A stretch of DNA of 64,000 nucleotides. Origin: Scolanthus callimorphus. Taxonomy: Eukaryota > Cnidaria > Anthozoa > Actiniaria > Edwardsiidae. The number at the start of each line of letters is the position of its first letter. Position 1 is the stretch's first letter. The position numbers and the translations under genes are program-made. The stretch covers positions 32,719,492 through 32,783,491 of the forward strand of contig CM066914.1 of NCBI GenBank assembly GCA_033964015.1, given 5' to 3'. The notes beneath the pieces are model-generated. The model was not told the origin of the DNA. It saw only the letters and a program-made list of their open reading frames with translations, and did no database searches. Shown piece after piece: positions 56,460 through 64,000 of the stretch.

Positions 56460-56550
56460 CAAAATGGCGGCTATGCGATGGTAAACTCTGGTTCTTCGAC
56501 TTAAAAACTGTTCTCTCCAAGCCCTCCTGAGAGCGGACTTTCGTTTCTAG
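56460..56550 (+). promoter_or_regulatory. Possible plus-strand promoter and first exon
   Basis: A YY1-like box CAAAATGGCGGCT, often found just after animal transcription starts, is followed by about 80 bases ending in a strong donor TTTCTAG|GTAAGTTC. The ATG in the box is followed by a stop after a few codons, so the exon would be non-coding. No downstream plus-strand exon was identified, so this is weak. Confidence 0.25.
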
Positions 56551-56869
56551 GTAAGTTCTTCGTTCCTTTCACTTGCAATTTTTTTAACCCCCGTTATTAT
56601 ATTTTATACCACAATGACCTTTTGTCTCAGAGTTTTTGCTGTGTTTCGACGATAGATTCCACGGCAATCAAAGCACATTTCGCTTTCTCTCAATAGGACT
56701 GTCCTTCCCTTTTCATAATGAATGCCAAGCAAGACAAGCATATTATGCAGGAAGGTTGTGATTACAATACATGGTATACAAGCAGAGAACAGTTATCGAA
56801 ATTGTTACATTAGGATGTTAGCTGTCCTAGATGTAGATTCCTGATACAAATAGTACTACTATCAATTCG

Positions 56870-56886
56870 CCCCCCCCCCCCCCCCC
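56870..56886 (+). repeat. Homopolymer of 17 C
   Basis: Uninterrupted C run inside the large intron. Confidence 0.9.
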
Positions 56887-57492
56887 AGTTGTTGAAAGGG
56901 AAACAGTCGAATTTCTTTGCGTGGTCATCATGCCAAATTGGTATTAATGACAAAAGAAATCATTTGCCTTGGATATTGCTCTTCTGATGATTTCTATTGG
57001 CCGATTGGCATACAATACAGAGGAGGCACATTCTCTGTTGCCGCGAGCACTTCACTTTCTATTACAAACTTCTAGTTTTATGATATAATGTTTGTAAATT
57101 GTTTTAGGAAGCACAGCACACTTGTGTTGTATTGCAATCAGATTTTAATGTGGTAAAATAATATTGAATGCTGTAGGTGACCATTATGATATCGGATACA
57201 CTGACACTTTGAGGCACCTGGGACCTAATGTGACTAGCAAGTTTGTGAATATGTCCTTCTTATTTTAGTTCAATTTTGTGGGACAGCTGATTAGACTGTG
57301 AGGGTTATGATATTTAATAACAAACCTGTTTCTAAAGGATTGTCTTGGTCTGGGGCAGCCTGGTTTTCCTTGTCATAACCTGATGATAATATTAATTTGT
57401 TATTATTAAATTAGCTATATCAGGCACCTAACTACATAAGCTACCGTATTCTATCAGGGAAGTCTCTCACACATCCCTGGTTGTATACTTAC

Positions 57493-58500
57493 CATTTTCA
57501 TTATATTTGAAATTGAGAGACGTGTCCCCAGAGTTAGTCTCCAAGACGACAGACTTGAGAGTCAAGCCATACGTTTCGGCGAACCACAGCGCTTTCTCAA
57601 CTTTACTCCTATAAAATAATGAGAGGACAATATGATCTGATGAGTGACAAACTTACATTTTACTAGACTGTTCTGATGTGTGATTTTCTCCAAATACAGT
57701 AAAAACCCGTGATTTGAAAATAACATGGGATTCACATGAATAATTCGAGACTAACCGGTTCTTATATGCGGGTTTTTAATGTATACCTCATTTCTTTAGT
57801 TAAGCGCTGTTGCTGTCGCTTGCAAACGTCGCCAAACCCTTTCCTCTTCCTTGTACTTTCGTCGGCTTCGTAGTCCTGCAAGGCTAGATAGAGCCGAGCG
57901 CTTTTCTCTGTAACAGAAATGTTTTCAGGTTAATAATTTTGACATCGATTTGAACAAGAGTTGTCTGTTGCGTGTTGTGGCGGAAATGTGTGAGATAAAT
58001 AAGAAGTTTGATCGAGTTTCGTGTTAGTTCTAAGAATGCAATTAGAAACCAATTATTTACCTTCGAGTTCCTTGTTAATCGAGACAAATTTCGCAACGAG
58101 ATCGCGCGGACTCGTAACTATCTCCGATGCCTCGATGGCCGACCTGACCCAGTAGCTGTGCCTGAACGTCCTGGCGTCGACCGAGTTTGCCAATTCTCCG
58201 ACTTTTCTGCAAAATCTTGCGCAGCCGTGCGGAGAAGCTATCTGCGATTCGTTTGAGGCCTGCAGGATTCAGCTAGTAGCCCAGTGTGGCAATACTGCTT
58301 TCTAGTATTTCAGTCATTGAAGACTTACGAAACTTCAAAAGAGCTTCGCCATTTATCTCGAGGACGTAAAGCCCGGGTCCATGATCACCGGGTAATGGGG
58401 CCGACATGTGGATAGCTCCAGGTTCGATTGGGGGTTCTATGAGCTCTGAAAAGAGCTCCCAATCGAAATGCTGGAGCTGTGTTTCTGATGACGATGCCAT
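57493..58500 (-). CDS. 5' exons (1-4) of the same multi-exon gene
   Basis: Exon 1, 58329-58500, begins MASSSETQLQHFDWELFSEL and ends at TTC|GTAAGT. Exon 2, 58061-58237, includes CARFCRKVGELANSVDART. Exon 3, 57787-57907, includes YLALQDYEADESTRKRKGFG and VCKRQQQRLTKEM. Exon 4, 57493-57608, includes VEKALWFAETYGLTLKSVVL and ends at AATG|GTAAGT. Phases 1, 1, 2 and 1 agree at each junction, and exon 4 joins exon 5 (50382) in the correct phase. The exon 2 acceptor (GCAGATAG|CTTCTCC) was chosen for phase; a nearby AG is the alternative. No stop is seen in these four exons. An in-frame ATG four codons upstream (58512) is also possible. Exons 4 and 5 are 7.1 kb apart because the intron holds a LINE and other repeats. 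Given the damaged 3' exons, any product would be truncated. Confidence 0.7.
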
Positions 58501-58599
58501 AATTTTAAACAACTCGATTTCGCTAAGTAGTTGCTCTAAGGTAGTAGTGACGAGAATGCCGATTGCATGGGGTACTTATTGCTTTATACACAAACTGTG

Positions 58600-59177
58600 A
58601 AATTTACGATTTGAAAAGAAGGACAAGATAATGCGCGCGCTATTGTGTGCTCGAACAATTAGTAGGCGTCGATTTTGTTTTTAGCTATTCTAGAACTTGA
58701 TTCAAAGAAGAGTCACAAAAGATACGCGCGCCTTTTGTTTGAACGGTATAAATTGGTTTTAACATCGAAGAAAAAAACATGTATCTACAATGCCAATGCC
58801 CCTCGATTATGAAAGATCTTCTCCTAAGGTTTCTTTTTTCGTACAAGAATTACCGTGATCAAAACTATTTGCTGAAAAATTGAAGTTTTTTAATCGCGGC
58901 TTTCACAAAAAGCGAAGGACGCCGGACTCGCTTCAACTTAAATGTTCACTAACTAGTTTGATTCACGTTGATCAAAACGTCTCTACACAACCTCTCGGTT
59001 GTAAAACATCTTATCCTAAGCATTCCTTTGGTACAAGAATTTCCGTGATCAATAGCTTTGCTAAGAAACACCAAAATCCAAGTCGTGTAAACAGACGCTA
59101 TTTCACTCAATTTTAAGCTGAAGTTCCTAGTTTAATACTTTGTTTTCCCTCGAAGCACTCTGCGTAATCCAAGCTTT
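58600..59177. other. Upstream region of the multi-exon gene
   Basis: About 600 bases upstream of exon 1. No clear TATA box or other promoter signal is seen on the minus strand. A phrase pair (CCTCTCGGTTGTAAAACATC / CCTCGATTATGAAAGATC, both followed by TTATCCTAAG/TCTCCTAAGG and GTACAAGAAT) repeats about 180 bp apart at 58800 and 58977, so the stretch holds a weak direct repeat. Confidence 0.35.
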
Positions 59178-60525
59178 ATGATTGTAAGTTTGGACTCGCG
59201 ATATCTAGCCGATTTCATCAACAAGGCCTTTTTATCGCCGATGTTTGAGTTTGCCCCTTTAAGCCCTGTGCATGCGCACGCACACGCACACGACCAGGCA
59301 AGTGCACCAAGTCCCGTCTCGGAACACTCAGCTCTGATGAAACTTCATTCCTTGAACCCCAGTAAGGCGTCTGGACCAGACGGGATCATCGACCCTAACC
59401 AATTCGACCCAGCATCGACCCTAACCAATTTGGAACTGTTCTTAATTCGTGTACCACACACGCCCTTATCAGCATGCTAGATAAATGGTATCGGGGTACG
59501 GTCGGGAACGCTTCTACTGCTATAGTGGTTCTGACTATAAAAAAGCTTTCGATCTGATCGACCACCATATTCTCTGTGACAAGCTCCTGCATTATGAACT
59601 CCCCACTTGGGTGATTCAGTGGATCAAGAGTTTTCTCACCAATCGTCAACAAAGGGTGAAGTTATCACAGGACTGTTACTCGGAATAGGGCGCGACACCC
59701 GCTGGGGTTCCAGGTCCCTGGCTGTTTGCTATCATGATAAATGACATCAAGGTGGACGGTAGCGTTAAGTTATGGAAGTACGTGGATGACACGACGATAT
59801 TGAAATCATCCCTAGAGGCCAACATGGGAACATTCAAGCAGTCGTTGACAATCTCTTGTCCCAATCCCACCGGGAGCGCTTCAAGTTGAACGAAACCAAG
59901 TGCAAGGAGCTACGAATTAGTTTTGCTAAGAACCCCGTAGTTAGAACCCATAGTCGTTAATAGTAAGAACTAGGAAGTAATCCCCAGCGCTAAATTGTTA
60001 GGGCTTACTATATCCAGCGACCTCAAATGGAATCCGCACTTATTAGACATAGTCGGCAGGGCGGCCTCGCGTCTGTATTTGTTGCGGCAATTTAAGCGCG
60101 CGTGTTCTGATCCGAAAGAGCTTCTGTGCTTCTACTGCACCTGTATTCGACCTTTAATGGAGTATGCATGCCAGGCGTACCATACTAGCCTTCCAGGGTA
60201 TTTATCAGAAGACATAGAAAGGGTGCAGCGCCGAGCTCTACACATTATATATCCGTTTTACAAATACAGCGATGCGCTTGCACTATCGGGCCTCGCACCA
60301 CTCAAAGATCGTAGGGAAAGTTTGTCAAATCGCCTCTTTAAAGAGTTGTTAAAAGACCCTTTCCACAAACTGCATGGGCTACTGCCTACACAGAATCGCA
60401 CGTCAATAGCTTTCAAGCGTCAAAGATGTTTTAATAGAGAACATACGATCCAGAACGGCGATGGCAACTTCAGGGGCCTGGGTCGAGAAGTGATACGTGA
60501 CGTCGGCGTTGCCGCCAAAATTTAG
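59178..60525 (+). pseudogene. LINE reverse transcriptase relic with YVDD box
   Basis: Plus-strand pieces in order: 59310-59390 with LNPSKASGPDGI; 59530-59680 with KKAFDLIDHHILCDKLLHYE and IKSFLTNRQQRVKL; 59690-59830 with PAGVPGPWLFAIMINDI and KLWKYVDDTTI (YVDD at 59779-59790); 59995-60525 with KLLGLTISSDLKWNPHLLDI, YCTCIRPLMEYACQAYHTSL and EDIERVQRRALHIIYP. At least four frame changes and a gap in the palm make it inactive. The endonuclease is missing upstream. The style is that of CR1/L2/Rex-type LINEs. Confidence 0.85.
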
Positions 60526-60539
60526 ATTACTACTTTGTG

Positions 60540-61530
60540 AAGGAGAACGTGGACGCCATTGTTGTTGTCAAACGAGAGCCTCGAATTAAGCAGGAGAAAG
60601 AAATGCCAAAATTCCGCGACACCATTCTTTTGGCCCACGTTTCTCGCTTGATAAACGCTGAACTTCTGTATGATATGAATAAGTAAAAAAATTCAGACAT
60701 TCCTTACAGCAACTACGGGTATTTTGATCTTGACAAGATGAATGACGATGAATGTAAAACTGAATTTCGGTTTTACAAGAATTTTAATTTAGTCGATACC
60801 TTTGTTTTACCCGAAAATCAAATCATCTGTTAAAACGGGGTAAATGTGGAGGCGGTTGAGGCTCTTTGCATTTTTCTCAAGAGGTTTGCATACCCTTGCC
60901 GATACGTTGACATGATTTCAAGGTTTGGGAGGCCAGAGCCACAGCTCTGCGTGATCTCTAATGCTGTCATGAATCATTTGTATCAAACATGGAATCGTCT
61001 ACTTACCAACCTGGACCAAGCATGGCTAAGACGTGATCAACTAGAGGAATTTAGCGCAGCAATTTACAATTCAAGGGCAGCCCTAGAAAACTGTTGGGGT
61101 TCTGTGGACGGAACCGTTAGGCCTGTAACCCGGTCAGGGCAAAACCAAAGGTGCCTTTATAATGGACATAAAAAAGTGCACGGAATTAAATTCCAGTCAG
61201 TGGCAGCACCAAATGGGCTTGTTGCTAATCTATTTGGTCCAGTGGAGGGCAGAAAGCATGATAGTGGTATGCTGGCTATGTCTGGATTGTTAAACCAGTT
61301 GGAGCGGTTTTCCTTTAGTACACATGGTGATGCGTTATGTATTTATGGAGACCCTGCCTACCCCCTCCGTGTGACCTTCAAGGGCCCTTTCGTGCAGCAA
61401 GACTTACTCCTATAAAAGAGGCATGGAACAAGTCTATGAGCGAAGTAAGAGTATCCGTTGAATGGATCTTCGGGGATATCATTAACTATTTCAAATTTCT
61501 TGACTTTAAAAAAAAAGTGAAAAAAGGGAC
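60540..61530 (+). pseudogene. PIF/Harbinger transposase relic
   Basis: 60846-61415 contains VEALCIFLKRFAYPCRYVDM, NCWGSVDGTVRPVTRSGQ, YNGHKKVHGIKFQSVAAPNG, GPVEGRKHDSGMLAMSGLL and IYGDPAYPL. After a frameshift at about 61400, 61415-61530 continues with SVEWIFGDIINYFKFLDFKK. The DDE triad is visible: D at 61107-61109 (SVDGT), D at 61350-61352 (GDPAY) and E at 61460-61462 (VEWIF). Upstream, in frames with stops, EFRFYKNFNLVDTFVLPENQ matches the N-terminal region. The protein ends early in KKVKKGT. The companion Myb-like protein of Harbinger elements and the terminal repeats were not found. Confidence 0.88.
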
Positions 61531-61639
61531 AAAACAGGGGTATAGCCAGGCATGCAGGCTCACAACCATTTTCTATATTCTATATAATTTTCCAAAAGGG
61601 GGATCCCCTTGGCCCCCTCTGGCTACGCCCTTGCAAGAA

Positions 61640-61815
61640 TAAAATGTACTTTTTTCAAAATAATGTTAACCAACAGTTTTCATTAAAATGGCTTTTAACA
61701 TCTGTCATAATTTTCAAAACTTTGTAGGTTAATACAAGTACATTTTATCATAATAATGTTAACAAACAGTATTTTATTAAAATGGCTTTCAACGTCTGCC
61801 ATAATTTTCCTACCG
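61640..61815. repeat. Tandem duplication, about 96-bp unit
   Basis: AATAATGTTAAC, CAGT, TTTNATTAAAATGGCTTT, AACNTCTG and CATAATTTTC recur in order, from about 61645 and again from about 61741. Confidence 0.8.
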
Positions 61816-61837
61816 TTGTGGTTATTTTTCTGTTTAT

Positions 61838-61935
61838 AGCGGAACTCCTGTGGAGCCCCATAGGCTAATGTGTGAAAAAAATACATAAATAAAAGTAACC
61901 CTTCGAGCTGTATTCGAGTGGTTATATTTTCCGTT
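61838..61935 (+). repeat. Dispersed repeat, 5' end of AGCGGAACTCC family
   Basis: Begins AGCGGAACTCCTGTGGAGCC and matches 12681-12780 over most of its length. The family's 3' hairpin is not found between here and the end of the window. Confidence 0.7.
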
Positions 61936-62199
61936 GGACAGCCGCTGACTAAGTACCGTCGGCTTATTTCTGAGTGCGTACATTGTGTGTTGCCATGGGT
62001 TACCACTTTCAGTCAAGATTTCGTCCGCCATCTGCAGTTTCTTGTAGCTTGTATCATTGTTATATTGGGCACAAAACTTTGAAAGAACTTTCGGAGATGT
62101 TCGGAAAAGATGAAGCCTTTGTGTTACCTGTCTTTGGTTGGTTGCTGGCAGAATGGACTGGGATCAGGGAAGGATGAGTAATCGATGACGTGGTTTATT

Positions 62200-64000
62200 C
62201 AGCCGGGATCATACCAAAAGAAATTAACGTAAGTTAAGAGGTTTATAAAATCAAGCTATGAATCATTCTAGATAATACAAAAACAAGGAAAATAATTTAC
62301 AGCTTTGTTACAGCTCAACACGGAATAAATTAAATTGTCATAGACACGGAATTCTCACGGAATTTAGCCAGCCTTTGCAGTCTCAACATTTGTACATGGA
62401 ATGGAAAGAACAATGTACGACTCGCTTCTCAAGGACATCCTTGGAGCTGAATAAGTTTCTAACGACAGAAATGGTTTGGCATCAAGATTCCTTCAAGAAG
62501 AAAAGATACGATATTCAGGTGAGTTTTAAAGTAAGTTAGTTCCAAAGTTGAGTGCTTTGCTCATCTCTTTGCTCATAGGGCGCATGTTCTCCATTGAAAA
62601 TGCAACACATGAATCGCTAGGATATCATATTTAAACTACTCTATCTATACTTCATATCCCTTGTACTTGCATAAGATAATTGTAAATACACATTGGAATC
62701 GTGTTTCAGTCCCCTGTGATTCATTCAGCAACTCTCTTTAATTTGACTACTGGAAATTAGATTTAATTAACTCAATATTTGAAGTTAGCTTTGTGGATGA
62801 GACTGTGTGTTTTGGTGAAAACTTTTTTGCTGAAAAGGGGTGTGCATTTGGCTTGAAATCATAGACAGAAATAAACAATGATTGACTGTAACATTGTATC
62901 ATGATAATAAAGCTTAAAGTTAGTGGCCAGCATCACAGCCAGCTGAAAGACAAAGGCATTTTCCACTCTTTTAATCCTCTGGTAATGTCATTTTTTGTCA
63001 ACAGAGATATTATTATGCAGTTTGCTAGAAAATGCAAGGGATTTTCTTGATTTTATCTGCTGACATGCATAACAAAGTTCCCAGGCACAACAGGCTTTGG
63101 CAATAAAAAAATCCCCCCAACCCCTGGACATTTGCTGGTTTTCCTCATCTGCTGGTTTTCCACAGTTCGAAATGCCTAGAAGCTAACTTTGCATCTATAG
63201 AGCGTGGGAGGAAAATCGCTCACATTTCCTAACAAGCTGCCTTCAAATAAAGAAAATGTCTCGGCCTAACATCTCTGTTGAGAAAAAAATATTATTACAA
63301 CAGTAAATACTTTAAAACAGTGGAAACACGTTTGTCTTTCAGATAGCCAAGACGCTTTTATTCACTGTGCATTTTTTATGCCGATTTAGCTTGTAGATCT
63401 CATTTCTACAAGCTAATTCTAAAGAAACAGCTAATTCTAAAGAAACAAACCCTGACTACGGACAATTAAAAAAAATCATTTGGGTCACAAGCGTTCCCCT
63501 GCAAGCAGATTACCCCTGATGGACATTTTGCACATTACCCCAGGGTAAAACCAAACAACCAATTTGACTCCAAAGGGGCAGGGAGGAACGCTTGTGCACA
63601 TTTTCTTATTTACTTCTACCTGGAATATGCTATTATGCAGAAGATACTATCATCTTTCTTTTTTCTTGCATGGGTCTTACAGGAATGTCAACTCTCCCGG
63701 TTTTGCCAGGCGTCTCAAGAGTTTTCGCTTCGTTTCCCAGCACAACTTCAGGATGACTGCCATACATTTACTGTATTTCTCCCGGGAATATTTCAGGAAA
63801 TTTAGCCATTTCAAGACAATCTCCAGATTTTTTAAGTCTTTATTTATTTATTTAGAGGATTTCATCTGTACACATATAAAAAAGTTACAATAAAACATAT
63901 AAGATACTAAAATTGACATTGACAGATGAGGGGCAAACTAACGGACACGAAGTCCCAACAAAAGTAAGTCCCATTAATTACAAATACAAACACGATCCAA
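62200..64000. other. No recognised gene, 3' part of window
   Basis: AT-rich sequence without coding domains, inverted repeats or arrays that I could recognise. A plus-strand frame at 63564-63893 is low in complexity and has no family motif. Confidence 0.45.

Noticed and set aside
63564..63893. 109-residue plus-strand ORF
   Set aside because: No family motif, no supporting splice sites, AT-rich composition.

Overview
The window looks like animal nuclear DNA, AT-rich and intron-containing, most likely from a cnidarian (coral or anemone). Two things point there: the mix of Ngaro/DIRS, CR1/L2, RTE, L1/Tx1-like, Gypsy and Harbinger relics, and two decaying multi-exon genes whose exons resemble protein families I associate with corals and anemones. 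That family and organism assignment is from memory and was not searched. I found no bacterial-type operons, CRISPR arrays or rRNA genes. Almost everything recognisable is a mobile element or its remains.

Layout. 1-3177: no gene recognised. 3178-11222: a nearly complete Ngaro-type tyrosine-recombinase retrotransposon on the minus strand, with split direct repeats (A1 - ORFs - B1-A2-B2), gag, RT-RNase H, a tyrosine recombinase with an N-terminal zinc ribbon, and a 69-bp minisatellite. 11223-19600: a decayed Gypsy fragment between two nearly identical 129-bp direct repeats, a tandem duplication and other dispersed repeats. 20174-21295: exons of a host gene resembling SAMD3-like predicted proteins. 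21800-30935: a run of foldback/MITE-like elements, a LINE endonuclease fragment and a Helentron-like element carrying 127-bp tandem repeats with double CRE palindromes. 31325-31890: a diverged, inverted array of the same 127-bp unit. 31900-44402: an L1/Tx1-like LINE split by a DIRS-like element, which is itself split by a 4.4-kb TTAA-flanked element, which holds a smaller poly-G palindromic element. 44405-45741: an RTE-like LINE. 47168-58500: a 13-exon host-type gene on the minus strand, intact at its 5' exons and broken in its 3' exons, with a CR1/L2-like LINE (50600-54150) in one intron. 59178-61530: another LINE and a PIF/Harbinger transposase relic. 62200-64000: nothing recognised.

Most notable observation. 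In the Ngaro-type element none of the three large ORFs has an ATG near its start. Each is preceded by a splice-acceptor-like site in phase 0. One short upstream exon (10701-10847) carries an ATG, ends in phase 0 at a GT, and hits a stop 18 bases later if read through. This fits a model in which one leader exon is alternatively spliced to gag, RT and recombinase, with the minisatellite lying inside the spliced-out intron. No expression data were available; the model comes only from frames and splice-site sequence.
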